64,000 nt of DNA from Amycolatopsis mongoliensis (GCF_030285665.1 NZ_CP127295.1:868001-932000), one strand, 5' to 3'; numbered from the stretch's first letter, positions 33,880 to 42,827 are shown. Numbers and translations: made by a program. Notes: generated from the letters alone by a model not told the origin.

Positions 33880-34545
33880 TCACCGCTTCGGTTCCCGCGC
33901 GAGCCCGTGCCGCTCGGCGTAGCGCAGCGCCTCGACGCGGTTGCCCACCCCGATCTTGGCGAACGCGTTGTTGATGTGCGTTTTGACCGTCGTCTCGCCG
34001 ATGACCAGCTCGGCCGCGATCTCGCCGTTGCTCAGCCCGGCGGCGATCAGCCCGAGCACCTCGGCCTCGCGCGCGGTGAGCCCGTCCGGCAGGCTTTCCT
34101 TGCGCGGCGCGGGTTTCACCGCCCCGGACAGCGCGCCGGCGACCTGCCGCGAGACGTCCGCCCCGAAGGTCAGCTGGCCGGCGACGACGGCCCGCAGCGC
34201 GGCGCCGATCTCGTGCCGCCCCGCGTCCTTCGTCAGGTAGCCACGGGCACCGGCGGCGAGCGCACCGGCGATCGACGCGTCGTCCGAGTAGGTCGTGAGG
34301 ACCAGGACGGCGACGTCCGGGTGCTCCCGCGTGAGGTGTCCGGTGGCCTCGGCGCCGCTCATGACGGGCATGTTGAGGTCCATCAGCACGACGTCGAGGG
34401 GGTCGAGCCGCCCGGCCAGTGCGAGCGCCTCGGCGCCGTTCGCCGCCGAGCCGGCCACCTCGACGTCGTCGAGCAGTCCCAGCAGCGCGACCAGGCCTTC
34501 GCGCACGACCTGCTGGTCGTCCACCACCATCACCGCGATCGTCAT
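33880..34545 (-). CDS. Orphan NarL/LuxR-family response regulator
   Basis: A 221-residue regulator. Receiver Asp56 in VVLMDLNMPVMSG, Lys in YLTKDAG, and a C-terminal LuxR helix-turn-helix LTAREAEVLGLIAAGLSNGE through TVKTHINNAFAKIGVGNR. No histidine kinase is adjacent; the neighbour across a 44-bp divergent gap is a membrane protein without kinase motifs. The cognate kinase must be elsewhere, or this is regulated otherwise. Confidence 0.92.
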   Translation of the reverse strand: MTIAVMVVDDQQVVREGLVALLGLLDDVEVAGSAANGAEALALAGRLDPLDVVLMDLNMPVMSGAEATGHLTREHPDVAVLVLTTYSDDASIAGALAAGARGYLTKDAGRHEIGAALRAVVAGQLTFGADVSRQVAGALSGAVKPAPRKESLPDGLTAREAEVLGLIAAGLSNGEIAAELVIGETTVKTHINNAFAKIGVGNRVEALRYAERHGLAREPKR

Positions 34546-34589
34546 GATCGGCAGTCTGCCGCATTCCGGGTGTTCGGCAGAATGGCCGG

Positions 34590-35270
34590 GTGCCGATCCC
34601 CGAGAGTTTCAGGACCCACTGGTGGCGCGTCGCTCTCGTGGTGGCGGCAGTGGTCGTGGCCTGCTTCTCGACGAGCCCGTTCGCCGGGCTGTTCGGCCTG
34701 GTCCCGATCCTGGTCTGGTGCTCGCTGGCGCCCTCGCGCCGGACCGGGCTGATCGTCGGAATGGTGCTGCTGGCGCTGCTGGCGTGGTTCGTCCTGCCGG
34801 GCGCACTGGACTTCGCCGGGCGGTGGGTACCCGCGCCGATCGAGGTCTACTGGCTGCACACGACGCTCGCGGCGGTGGTCTGCGCGATCGGGGCCCGGCG
34901 CGGGTTCCTCCGGCTGTTCCTGCTGGTCGTCGCCGGGTTCGTCGTCACCGGCGGCGCCCTCTTCGCCGCGTACGAGTCCCCTCCGGCCGGCGAAGGGGTC
35001 GCACCCGGGCCCGCGCAGCTGCGGATCACCCGGGACTTCGAGTGCGGCTCCCACAACTGCTGGGGTGTCCTGGAGGCCACCGGCGACGGCGCCCCCGAGG
35101 TGCTGCGTGAATACCTCGCGGAGAAGAACTTCACGCCCGCGCCGCCGAGCGAGATCAGCCGGGGCTCCCGGTTCTGCCGGAGCACCGGGCTCCTCGTGGA
35201 CCACGAGGTCTGCGCGGAGGTCCGGCCGCGCGGGACGGACGCGGCGCAGGTGGAGTGGCACGTGAACTGA
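34590..35270 (+). CDS. Membrane protein with extracytoplasmic cysteine-containing domain
   Basis: 226 residues from the GTG at 34590. Four hydrophobic segments (about 13-30, 35-50, 52-75, 85-130), then a ~95-residue soluble part with four cysteines (ECGSHNCWG, RFCRST, HEVCAEV), likely two disulfides outside the cell. No family recognised. It is divergent from the orphan response regulator, 44 bp apart, so the two may share a control region. Confidence 0.75.
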   Translation: MPIPESFRTHWWRVALVVAAVVVACFSTSPFAGLFGLVPILVWCSLAPSRRTGLIVGMVLLALLAWFVLPGALDFAGRWVPAPIEVYWLHTTLAAVVCAIGARRGFLRLFLLVVAGFVVTGGALFAAYESPPAGEGVAPGPAQLRITRDFECGSHNCWGVLEATGDGAPEVLREYLAEKNFTPAPPSEISRGSRFCRSTGLLVDHEVCAEVRPRGTDAAQVEWHVN

Positions 35271-35274
35271 CGAA

Positions 35275-35308
35275 GGTGGCGCGGCGGGTTCGGGGCCGCC
35301 GCGCCACC
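35275..35308. terminator. Hairpin between convergent genes
   Basis: 12-bp arms GGTGGCGCGGCG/CGCCGCGCCACC and a 10-nt loop, 4 nt after the stop of the membrane-protein gene and 9 nt before the stop of the polysaccharide deacetylase gene. Confidence 0.75.
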
Positions 35309-35316
35309 GGCAGGCC

Positions 35317-35970
35317 TCAGCCCGGGGCCACCGCCCGGCCCGTCTGAGGCGAGATCATCCCCGCGCACAGCCCGCGGCTCGCCAGGGTCTGCGCGATCCG
35401 CGGGATCGCGGACAGGGTGTTGGCCGGCCATTCGTGCATCAGGATGACCTGGCCGTTGCCGAGCCGGGCGTTGGCCGCGACGATCGCGTCCACGCTCGCG
35501 TTGTTCCAGTCCTGCGAATCGACGTCCCAGATGATCTGCCGGAGACCGTACTTCGCTTCGACGGCCTGCAGCGTCCCGTTCGTTTCGCCGTACGGCGGCC
35601 GGAACAGTTTCGGCGTGCCGCCACCGGCCGCCGAAATCGCCTGTTGCGTCCGGGAGATCTCCGAGTCCATCTGGGACTGGCTCTGCTGGGTGAGGTGCGG
35701 GTGGGTGTAGCTGTGGTTGCCGACCCACATGCCCGCGCTCACCTCGGCCCGCACCTGGGCCGGATAAGCGGCGGCGAACTGGCCCTCGTTGAACATCGTG
35801 GCGCGCAAGCCGTTCTGCCGCAACGCGTTCAGCAGGGCAGGGGTGTGCGCGTTCGAGGGCCCGTCATCGAAGGTGAGGCCGACGTAACCGTTACAGGCGG
35901 CCGCCTGCGCGGGAACCGGGCTGACAGCGCTGGTCACCGCGAGAGCGGCGGCGAGGATCCACGTCCGCAT
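35317..35970 (-). CDS. Secreted polysaccharide deacetylase (CE4), probably acetylxylan esterase
   Basis: 217 residues with a signal peptide cleaved near AQAAA (residue ~24). NodB-fold motifs in order: LTFDDGP (Asp35-Asp36), the zinc His pair in HSYTHPH, RPPYGE, WDVDSQDW and VILMHEW. It lies 3 nt downstream of a GH11 xylanase gene, the arrangement known for Streptomyces xylanase/acetylxylan esterase pairs, so it most likely removes acetyl groups from xylan; chitin as substrate cannot be excluded. Co-transcribed with the xylanase. Confidence 0.9.
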   Translation of the reverse strand: MRTWILAAALAVTSAVSPVPAQAAACNGYVGLTFDDGPSNAHTPALLNALRQNGLRATMFNEGQFAAAYPAQVRAEVSAGMWVGNHSYTHPHLTQQSQSQMDSEISRTQQAISAAGGGTPKLFRPPYGETNGTLQAVEAKYGLRQIIWDVDSQDWNNASVDAIVAANARLGNGQVILMHEWPANTLSAIPRIAQTLASRGLCAGMISPQTGRAVAPG

Positions 35971-35973
35971 CGG

Positions 35974-36633
35974 TCAGCCCACCGAGATGTTCGAGTTGCC
36001 GCTGCTCTGGTAGCCCTCGGTGGCGAGGATCATGTAGTAGTTGAAGCTGCCGAGCCGCATGCCGTAGCGCGCCCACGCGTCGAAGTGGTTGCCGGTGGTG
36101 ATGGTGCCACCGGTCTTCTTCTGCTGCCGCACGGACCAGTACTGGTTGAAGGTCTTGGTCCCTTCGACGGACGGCGCGTTGTACCGCGTGGTCTGGTAGA
36201 TGTCGTAGGTGCCGCCGTCACTGGTGACGGTGCCCTTGTAGGTCCCGGTCGGCCGGTAGGTGCCCCAGTTGTCGACGATGTAGTACTCGACGAGCGGGTT
36301 CGAGGTCCAGCCGTAGAGGGCGAGGTAGCCGTTGCCGGAGGGGTTGAAGCTGCCGGAGTAGTTCACCGTCCGCCGGCTGCCGTTGCTCCACCCCTTGCCC
36401 CCGACGAAGTTCCCGACGTTGCTCCAGTTCATCCGGTAGTTCCCGCCGGAGCCGAGCGTCATCTGGACGGAGCCACCGCCGTCGGTCCAGAAGGAGTAGT
36501 AGTAGCCGCCGTTGTTCCCGGTCTGGCTGGTGGTGATGACGGTGTCGGCCCGGGCGACCCCGGGCAGCAGGGTGGCGATGAGCGCAAGGGCGGCCCCACC
36601 GGCGAACACCCTGAAGCGATTCTTGGTGAGCAT
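35974..36633 (-). CDS. Secreted endo-beta-1,4-xylanase, family GH11
   Basis: 219 residues: signal peptide to about ARA-DTV (residue ~29), then a complete GH11 jelly roll. The nucleophile Glu116 lies in [12 protein letters not shown] and the acid/base Glu206 in [20 protein letters not shown] near the mature N-terminus is a family hallmark. No carbohydrate-binding module follows. It cleaves xylan outside the cell; the deacetylase downstream would expose the backbone. ATG 36633 has AGGAGG 7 nt upstream. Palindromes 65-80 nt upstream of the start look like xylan-response operators. Confidence 0.95.
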   Translation of the reverse strand: MLTKNRFRVFAGGAALALIATLLPGVARADTVITTSQTGNNGGYYYSFWTDGGGSVQMTLGSGGNYRMNWSNVGNFVGGKGWSNGSRRTVNYSGSFNPSGNGYLALYGWTSNPLVEYYIVDNWGTYRPTGTYKGTVTSDGGTYDIYQTTRYNAPSVEGTKTFNQYWSVRQQKKTGGTITTGNHFDAWARYGMRLGSFNYYMILATEGYQSSGNSNISVG

Positions 36634-36697
36634 GCTTCCTCCTCGTCGAGGCTGGCGATGGGGACAGCATGTGATCGCAATGGGTGACGGGACAATG

Positions 36698-36714
36698 ACT
36701 TTCGGAAAGTTTCG
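36698..36714. promoter_or_regulatory. Operator-like palindromes upstream of the xylanase
   Basis: ACTTTCGGAAAGT (36698-36710) is a perfect 6+1+6 palindrome and overlaps GAAAGTTTC (36706-36714). GAAA/TTTC boxes of this kind are described upstream of actinomycete xylanase genes and are thought to bind a LacI-type xylan repressor; the match here is by eye and the regulator is not in the window. Confidence 0.55.
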
Positions 36715-36734
36715 GGAGTACGGCAGGGTTTCCC

Positions 36735-37448
36735 TTAGCTCGCTCGACGACGTCGCGGGGCGGCGATCAGCCGGATCCAGGCTTTCCCGCCGGCGGTACC
36801 GACGGGGCGGTAGGTGTGGGCGAAGCACCGTTCACTGTGCCGAACGACCTCGTCGAAGATCCAGTCCGACGCGGCGACGGCGAGCACGGCATCGGTTTCC
36901 CTCAACGCGTGCTTCAACTCGACGGCATCGACCAATCGGTGGGCATGAAGAATGGACGAACCGATAGCACCGTGGTCGTCGTAGGACACTTCCCCGGCGT
37001 GCAGGGCGAGCCGGAGCCGGATCTGTTCGGGTGGCCGGTGAACCTTGTTGTGGGCGGCAAGCTCATCGGCGAGGGCGGGGACGAGCAGGTCGGCGAAGAG
37101 GGCCTTCGAGATGTGGGCGGGGACGAGGACGAGAACGCCGTCGCCGAGGTCTTCGTGCCGACAGGCGGCCCACGGGATACCAGCCTCGATGAAGGCGCGC
37201 TCGAGTGAGCGGTACATTCCCCGGCGGATCCTGATCTTGTTGGGGTTGGTCCGGCTGTAGCGCCCGAAGCCTTCGACGTCGACCACGACAATCGTGCAGT
37301 GGGAGGTGTTCAGTCCGAGGCTGCCTTGCCAGTCGATCTCACGGGGGAACGGCCTCGTCGGAACCACCCCGACCGCGCCCGGCAGCGCACCGGACCGCAG
37401 GGAAGCCCGGCGAATCCTCCCACTGGGTCGTGTCCGAGGCTCCGACAT
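36735..37448 (-). CDS. Cyclase-homology-domain protein, copy A
   Basis: 237 residues. After an Arg-rich, probably disordered ~40-residue leader comes a fold resembling class III nucleotidyl cyclases: [14 protein letters not shown] with metal-type Asp57, [13 protein letters not shown] with Asp103, [14 protein letters not shown] and a helix with HRLVDA. The Asn/Arg transition-state pair is only partly kept (Arg present, Asn not), so real cyclase activity is doubtful. A clear paralogue lies at 38733-39389. It is divergent from the XRE regulator gene. Such proteins sit in actinobacterial regulatory or conflict islands; function unknown. Confidence 0.75.
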   Translation of the reverse strand: MSEPRTRPSGRIRRASLRSGALPGAVGVVPTRPFPREIDWQGSLGLNTSHCTIVVVDVEGFGRYSRTNPNKIRIRRGMYRSLERAFIEAGIPWAACRHEDLGDGVLVLVPAHISKALFADLLVPALADELAAHNKVHRPPEQIRLRLALHAGEVSYDDHGAIGSSILHAHRLVDAVELKHALRETDAVLAVAASDWIFDEVVRHSERCFAHTYRPVGTAGGKAWIRLIAAPRRRRAS

Positions 37449-37564
37449 GGCTGCGATTCATCCGTTTGGGGGCTCCGCCGTCGGCGAGTCTCGAGCCCGT
37501 CCCGAAGAGTTACCGCTAGGTTAGCTGAACCAGTGGCGTGCAGTCCCTGCACCGGAATATTGTT

Positions 37565-37579
37565 CGGTTACCGTAACCG
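37565..37579. promoter_or_regulatory. 15-bp palindrome upstream of the XRE regulator
   Basis: CGGTTACCGTAACCG has 7-bp perfect arms and a 1-bp centre, 19 nt before the XRE gene start and ~115 nt from the divergent cyclase-like gene. A plausible operator for the XRE protein itself. Confidence 0.45.
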
Positions 37580-37598
37580 GTGCGGAGGACTACCTCGG

Positions 37599-38465
37599 AT
37601 GACTGTGCCGCCGTCGCCCGTAGTGGCGTCGTGGGAGCTTGCGCTGCGCCTGAAACAGCGGCGGAATGAGCTGAACATCAGCGTCGAGACCGTCACCAAA
37701 GCACTGGGGTTCACCCGCAACTACTGGTCGGCCGTCGAGAACGAACGCAAGCTCCTGTCCTCAGAAGCACTAAAGCGGGTACTCGACCTGTTCAGGTTCG
37801 AGGCCCATGAGAAGGCTGAACTCAGGGCGCTTCGCGCAGCGGCGAGAGAACGCGGCTGGTGGTCCGCCTACTCGGCACTCTTCGACGCCGACATCCAACG
37901 GCTGTTCGGGCTGGAGCACGGCGCTCGCGCCATCAGGGACTACGAGTCACTCCTCATTCCCGGCCTCCTGCAGACGGCCGACTACATCCGGGCGATCATG
38001 ATGCCTGCGGTGACGCTGCCGCAGGTCGAGGTCGATCAGCGCGTCGAGGCCCGGCTACATCGGCAGGCGCGGCTCGCCGACCCGAACGATTCCTTCACTC
38101 TCACTGCCGTCATCAGCGAAGCAGCCCTGCGACAGCAGATCGGCGGCCGGAACGTGCTCAGGCAGCAGCTCATGCATCTGGCCGAGCTGATCGAGAGCCA
38201 TGAACGGAAGCTCGACGTCCGCGTGATTCCTTTCACCGCCACTGAATGCGGGCTCTTCGGAGCCGCGACCGTACACCTCATCGAATTCGAGAATCCCCAG
38301 CTGCCCACACTGGCCTGGCAAGAATCCGTAACCGCCTGGGGGGTCATCAACGACCCAATACAGGTACGAGATATCACCACAACATACGAGGAGGCCTATC
38401 GCACCACGGCGGCTCCTCGTAATCAGACCCTGCAGATAATTCGTGATCACATACGGGAACTTTGA
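37599..38465 (+). CDS. XRE-family regulator with DUF5753 domain (WhiJ-like)
   Basis: 288 residues. N-terminal helix-turn-helix ~10-70 (LALRLKQRRNELNISVETV to LSSEALKRVL), then the DUF5753 domain with ERGWWSAYSALFD, YESLLIPGLLQTADYIRA, RLHRQARL and ISEAALRQQIGG. In Streptomyces WhiJ-type proteins act with small DUF397 partners in developmental or antibiotic control. The DUF397 gene follows directly. ATG 37599 was chosen; GGAG is 12 nt upstream. Codon use is less GC-rich than in flanking operons. Confidence 0.92.
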   Translation: MTVPPSPVVASWELALRLKQRRNELNISVETVTKALGFTRNYWSAVENERKLLSSEALKRVLDLFRFEAHEKAELRALRAAARERGWWSAYSALFDADIQRLFGLEHGARAIRDYESLLIPGLLQTADYIRAIMMPAVTLPQVEVDQRVEARLHRQARLADPNDSFTLTAVISEAALRQQIGGRNVLRQQLMHLAELIESHERKLDVRVIPFTATECGLFGAATVHLIEFENPQLPTLAWQESVTAWGVINDPIQVRDITTTYEEAYRTTAAPRNQTLQIIRDHIREL

Positions 38466-38472
38466 GGATAAA

Positions 38473-38703
38473 TTGAATCAAGATCTTCCGCAATCTCTCG
38501 TGCCGTGCGGCGACGGATGGTTCAAGAGCAGCTACTCCAACGCCGGCGGCAGCTGCGTCGAAACCCGGTTGACTTCCGATGCAGCACTGGTCCGCGACAC
38601 CAAGGATCGTCGGCCGGGTCAGCCGGTCATCGAGTTTTCTGCTACCGCTTGGACTTCCTTCCTCCACCTAGTCTCGCCGGGAGACTCGACTGCCGGCCGA
38701 TGA
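38473..38703 (+). CDS. DUF397 protein, partner of the XRE regulator
   Basis: About 76 residues. Family core GWFKSSYSNAGGSCVETRL, then VRDTKDRRPG and IEFSATAWTSFL. I chose the TTG at 38473, which follows GAGG by 5 nt and starts 7 nt after the XRE stop; a GTG at 38443 overlapping the XRE gene would add ten residues. DUF397 proteins are proposed to counteract their XRE partner. Confidence 0.88.
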   Translation: MNQDLPQSLVPCGDGWFKSSYSNAGGSCVETRLTSDAALVRDTKDRRPGQPVIEFSATAWTSFLHLVSPGDSTAGR

Positions 38704-38732
38704 GTGGGGTGGGGGAAGCTCTGCAGGGCCCC

Positions 38733-39389
38733 TCACCCCGAAGCGCGTTGGTCCGGCCCATCCGGACCGACCAGCCGGATCCACGCACGTGCCGCTGTTT
38801 CTTTCTCCCGGACAAACACCGGTTCATAATAATCCGGGCAGCTCAACGGACTGTGCCGGATGATCTCCTCGTGATACCACCCGGAAGCGATCAACGCGAG
38901 GCCCCCACCCGAGCAAGCGGAATTCTCCTTCAGCACCGCGGAATTGAGCAGCCGGAACGCGTGCACGATCGCCGATCCCGTCGATCCGTGCGTGTCGTAA
39001 GTTACTTCTCCCGCGTGGAGCACCAATCGGAGCCCGAGCTGCTCCGGTGGTCGGTGGCAACGGTTGTGCTCAGCCAATGACTTCGTGAGTGCGGCAGGGA
39101 GCAGTTCGCTGAACACCGCTTTCGGATAACCCGCCGGCGCCAAGACCAGCACCCCGTCACCGAGGTCCGCGTGGTCGCAGTCGTTCCACCGCACGCCGCT
39201 TTCGGCCAGTGCCAGCTGGAACGCGCGGTACAGCCCCGCCCGCAGCGTCAACCGGTGCAGGTTGGTGCGGTCGGGGGTCGAAAACCCGTCGATGCCGACC
39301 GCGAGAATGGTGCGGTGCACCGGGTCCCCGACCGGTTCCAAGGGCGGCACACTTCCCCAAAGCCACCGCCACGCATCCGTCCACGACAT
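38733..39389 (-). CDS. Cyclase-homology-domain protein, copy B (lacks first metal Asp)
   Basis: 218 residues, paralogous to copy A over its whole core: [37 protein letters not shown] and HAFRLLN. Where copy A has the first metal Asp (VVDVEGF) this protein has Gly32 (AVGIDGF); the second, Asp78, is kept. Catalysis of the cyclase type is therefore unlikely. The start is uncertain because no good ribosome site precedes ATG 39389. Convergent with the DUF397 gene and divergent from the AfsR-type gene. Confidence 0.75.
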   Translation of the reverse strand: MSWTDAWRWLWGSVPPLEPVGDPVHRTILAVGIDGFSTPDRTNLHRLTLRAGLYRAFQLALAESGVRWNDCDHADLGDGVLVLAPAGYPKAVFSELLPAALTKSLAEHNRCHRPPEQLGLRLVLHAGEVTYDTHGSTGSAIVHAFRLLNSAVLKENSACSGGGLALIASGWYHEEIIRHSPLSCPDYYEPVFVREKETAARAWIRLVGPDGPDQRASG

Positions 39390-39535
39390 GACGTGATCGT
39401 GAACGCTCGTGGTTGACACATCGGTTACCAACCGGTGGACAAATTCTTGACAGCCCCTTGACCTGCACTGAAACGCGCCCGTCGCCGGGTTACCGTGCTG
39501 GGCAGGAAGTCCCTGCCGACCAACCACAAGGTGCG

Positions 39536-42400
39536 ATGCAGTTCCGGATCCTGGGGCACGTCGAACTCCTGCTCGGCGACCGGGAGGTCGCGCTCGGGCG
39601 GGCCAAGGAACGGTCGCTGCTGGGCGTGCTCATGCTCCACCACGGCAAGGTCGTCGCCGTGCGGACCGTTACCGAAGCCCTCTGGGACGACCCTCCCGAC
39701 CATGCCCGGAAAGACCTTCATGCCTACGTCAGCCGGTTGAGAGCCTCCCTGCGCGACGCCGGCGTCTCGGCGAAGATCGTCACCCAGCACGCCGGCTACC
39801 AGTTCCTGCCCGAGGGCGACGATCTCGACTACGCGCGCTTCAAAGAACTCGTCCGGAACGGCGAGCTGGCGCGGGAAGCCGGCCGGTTCGACGATGCCGC
39901 CGCCGCCCTGCGCGAAGCCATGAGTCTCTGGCGCGGGCCCGTCGTCGAAGACCTCGGCACCGTCTGGATGGAGCAGAAGCGGGAGGACATCGACCGCTAC
40001 GAGCGCGTCGCCGGCTACCAGGCGTTGTGCGCCGTCGAGCTGGAGCGCCGGGACTACCGCGCTGTGCTGCGGATCCTCGACGAGGCCATGGTCGACCACG
40101 AGCTGGACACGCAGTACATCGCGCAGCGGATCACCGCGTTGAACGGGCTCGGGCACTACGAAGTCTTCGACACCTACTGGAAACAGGTCTACGACCGGTT
40201 CGCGCGGTCGTTCGGCACCGGCCCCGGGCAGGACCTGCAGGAACTGCACCAGCAGCTGCTGCAGTCCCGGGACTCGCCCGCGCCCGCCGATCGGCAACGG
40301 ACCCAGGCAGCCCTGCGCGCCGTTCCGCCCGCGCAGCTGCCTTCGACGGTCAGCCAGTTCGTCGACCGCACCGAAGACGTCGGCCGGCTCGACGACCTGT
40401 TCGTGCGCTCCCGGGTCGGCGGCCCGCCCGCGACCCTCATCGTCGCCGTCACCGGGCCGGCCGGCGTCGGCAAGACGGAGCTGGGACTGCACTGGGCGCA
40501 CGCCGTCCGCGAGCGGTTCCCGCACGGCCAGCTGCACGCGGACCTCGGCGGCTACGGCACCGGCCCGCCCCGGGACGCCGCCGACGTGCTGGCCGAGTTC
40601 CTCGACGCGCTCGGCGTCGCCGCGTCGGCGATCCCGGCGAGCCCGAGCGCGCGGATCCGGATGCTGCGAACCCTCCTCGACGACCACCGCGTGCTGGTCT
40701 TCCTCGACAACGCCCGGGATTCCGCGCAGGTCGTGCCGCTGCTGCCGGGCAGCGCGCACTCCGTGGTCGTCGTGACGAGCCGGCACCGGCTCAGCGATCT
40801 GGTGACCCACCACGGCGCCTTCCGGCTGGAGGTGCGGCCGTTCTCCGAAGCCGAGATCGCCCGGCTGCTCGGCAACCTGCTGCGCGACACCCCGGCCGAG
40901 CCGCCCGATCCGGCGGCGGTGCTGGCGCTGACCGGCGGCGCCCCGCAGGCCGTCCGCACCCTCGCCGAGCTCCTGCCCGGCGCCGGTGGCCTGCCGAGCC
41001 CGGCCGAGCTCCTGCTGGCCGGCGAACTGGCGTCCGGCACGATCCTGACGTCGGTGCTGTGGTCCTACCACGCCCTCGGCGCACCGGCCGCGCGGCTCTT
41101 CCGCTCACTCGCACTGCACGTCTCGCCCGGCCTCGCGCTGGAAGCGATCCTCGCCCTGGACGGGACCGACGAGGAATCGACCCGCGGCGCGCTGACCGCG
41201 ATCGGGTCCCTCTACCTGGTCAGCCGGGACGACGGCCGCTACCGGATGGACGCCCTCACCCGCGCGGCCGGCGAACGGCTCGCGCTCGCCCACGACTCCC
41301 CCGCCGACCGCCGGCAGGCCGAGGCACGGCTCCTGGACTGGTACATCGCCCGGGCCACCGACGCCGCCGAGGTCCTGGCGCCGGCCTTGCGGCGCACCGC
41401 GGAACTGCCGGCCGGCCGCCTGCCGGATTTCGCGGCCGCGGAAGAGTTCCTGGCCGGAGAAGAGGCGAGCCTGTGCGCCGCGATCCGTCGCGCGGCGAGC
41501 GACAACCTGGCGCGGGCGGTGACGCTGCTGCGGCTGGCGCGGCCCCACCTCGCCTTCGACGGCGCCGGATCCGACTGGCCCGAAGCCGTCGAGACCGTCC
41601 TGCTCGCCGCCCGGGACGGCCACGACCTCGACGGCGAGGGGCAGGCGCTGGCCACGCTGGCTCGGATCCACGACGACCCGGACAAGATCGCGGAATCCCT
41701 GGAGCTCGCGAACACGATCTTCGGCAACACCGGCAACGGCCGGGACCGGTCCGAAGTCCTGCTCCTGCTCGCCCGACACGCGGAAGACGCCGGTGACCGG
41801 GCTCGGGCGCTGTCGTGCCTGCGGGAGGCCCTCGACATCCAGCACAGCCTCAACGAACCCGGCCAGTGCGCCGCGGCGCACGGCGACCTCGGCACGTACC
41901 TGCGCCGTCAGGACGAGCTCGAAGAAGCCGAGACGCACCTCTCCCACGCGAAGATGCTGTACGCCGAACTGGGCGACCACCGGCGCCACGCCGCGACGGC
42001 ACTGGAGCTCGGCCTGCTGAGCCGCCGCACCGGCCGGACCACGGAGGCCATCCGGTGGTTCACCGAAGCCGTCGAGCTGCACGAGCGCTACCCGGCCGGC
42101 CACGAGCAGACGCTGACCGCGCTGGTCGAACTGAGCGAAACCGCCTGCGACGCCGAAGAACACGGCGATGTCCTGCTGTACGCCCGGAAGGCGCTCGGCG
42201 TCTCCCGCGCCGACCACGTCCAGGTCGTCCGCGCGCTGGTCGCCCTGGTCCGCTCCCTGGCGGCGACCGGCAGGCAGGTCGAGGCGTGGACCGAGTCCCG
42301 CCAGACGCTCGCCCTCGTCGCCGACGTCGACGACCCGGTCCGCGGCCACGTCCGCGAGCAGTTCACCAAGCTGGGGCTCTGGCCGCCCGATCGGGATTAG
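39536..42400 (+). CDS. AfsR-type regulator: SARP DNA-binding + BTAD + NB-ARC + TPR
   Basis: A 954-residue STAND regulator. OmpR-type winged helix at ~1-95 (FRILGHVELLLGDREVALG to HAGYQFLPEG), bacterial transcriptional activation domain ~100-245, NB-ARC ATPase from ~280 with Walker A GPAGVGKTELG and Walker B VLVFLDNARD, then degenerate and clear TPR helices from ~700 (ARALSCLREALDIQHSL, HLSHAKMLYAELGDHRRHA). ATP binding and a ligand or partner on the TPRs should control DNA binding. ATG 39536 has AAGG 7 nt upstream. Targets unknown. Confidence 0.93.
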   Translation: MQFRILGHVELLLGDREVALGRAKERSLLGVLMLHHGKVVAVRTVTEALWDDPPDHARKDLHAYVSRLRASLRDAGVSAKIVTQHAGYQFLPEGDDLDYARFKELVRNGELAREAGRFDDAAAALREAMSLWRGPVVEDLGTVWMEQKREDIDRYERVAGYQALCAVELERRDYRAVLRILDEAMVDHELDTQYIAQRITALNGLGHYEVFDTYWKQVYDRFARSFGTGPGQDLQELHQQLLQSRDSPAPADRQRTQAALRAVPPAQLPSTVSQFVDRTEDVGRLDDLFVRSRVGGPPATLIVAVTGPAGVGKTELGLHWAHAVRERFPHGQLHADLGGYGTGPPRDAADVLAEFLDALGVAASAIPASPSARIRMLRTLLDDHRVLVFLDNARDSAQVVPLLPGSAHSVVVVTSRHRLSDLVTHHGAFRLEVRPFSEAEIARLLGNLLRDTPAEPPDPAAVLALTGGAPQAVRTLAELLPGAGGLPSPAELLLAGELASGTILTSVLWSYHALGAPAARLFRSLALHVSPGLALEAILALDGTDEESTRGALTAIGSLYLVSRDDGRYRMDALTRAAGERLALAHDSPADRRQAEARLLDWYIARATDAAEVLAPALRRTAELPAGRLPDFAAAEEFLAGEEASLCAAIRRAASDNLARAVTLLRLARPHLAFDGAGSDWPEAVETVLLAARDGHDLDGEGQALATLARIHDDPDKIAESLELANTIFGNTGNGRDRSEVLLLLARHAEDAGDRARALSCLREALDIQHSLNEPGQCAAAHGDLGTYLRRQDELEEAETHLSHAKMLYAELGDHRRHAATALELGLLSRRTGRTTEAIRWFTEAVELHERYPAGHEQTLTALVELSETACDAEEHGDVLLYARKALGVSRADHVQVVRALVALVRSLAATGRQVEAWTESRQTLALVADVDDPVRGHVREQFTKLGLWPPDRD

Positions 42401-42467
42401 GGAAATCCCGTCTCGTTCCCGGCTACCTTGGCCGGCGCAGGAGTTCCGGCAACGAGGGGGCAGTTCC

Positions 42468-42785
42468 ATGAAACGCATTTCCCTGGCGATCGCGATCGGC
42501 CTCGCCGCGGCGGCCTTGCCCGTCATCGCGAGCCCGGCGTCGGCCATCACCTGTGGTACCCAGTGGACCCAAGGCAGCTCCGGCCCGAACGCCCGCGACT
42601 ACCAGTGGGGCAACTGCGGCACCACCGCCACGAAGATCAAGGCGTACTCGCTCACCTACGGCGGCGCCTTCAAGACCCTGATCGGCGAAAAGTGCGTCCC
42701 CGCCGGGGCTGTGGTTCCGCTCGGGCGGACCACCGACTGGCGCGTTCTCTCCTACACCGGCGAAGACACCGGCGCGGGCTGCTGA
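42468..42785 (+). CDS. Small secreted protein with four cysteines
   Basis: 105 residues. Signal peptide 1-27 (KRISLAIAIGLAAAALPVIA, cleavage near ASA-IT); mature part ~78 residues with Cys in ITCGTQW, WGNCGTT, EKCVPAG and the C-terminal GAGC, probably two disulfides. Family not recognised. GAGGGGG precedes ATG 42468. 67 nt downstream of the AfsR-type gene. Confidence 0.8.
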   Translation: MKRISLAIAIGLAAAALPVIASPASAITCGTQWTQGSSGPNARDYQWGNCGTTATKIKAYSLTYGGAFKTLIGEKCVPAGAVVPLGRTTDWRVLSYTGEDTGAGC

Positions 42786-42827
42786 AACCGTGCGGGTGAG
42801 CCGGCTCCGGCTCACCCGCACGGTTTC
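42784..42827. terminator. Strong bidirectional hairpin
   Basis: 21-bp perfect arms (GAAACCGTGCGGGTGAGCCG start) and a 2-nt loop, overlapping the stop codons of the convergent secreted-protein gene and the ABC permease gene. Confidence 0.85.
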
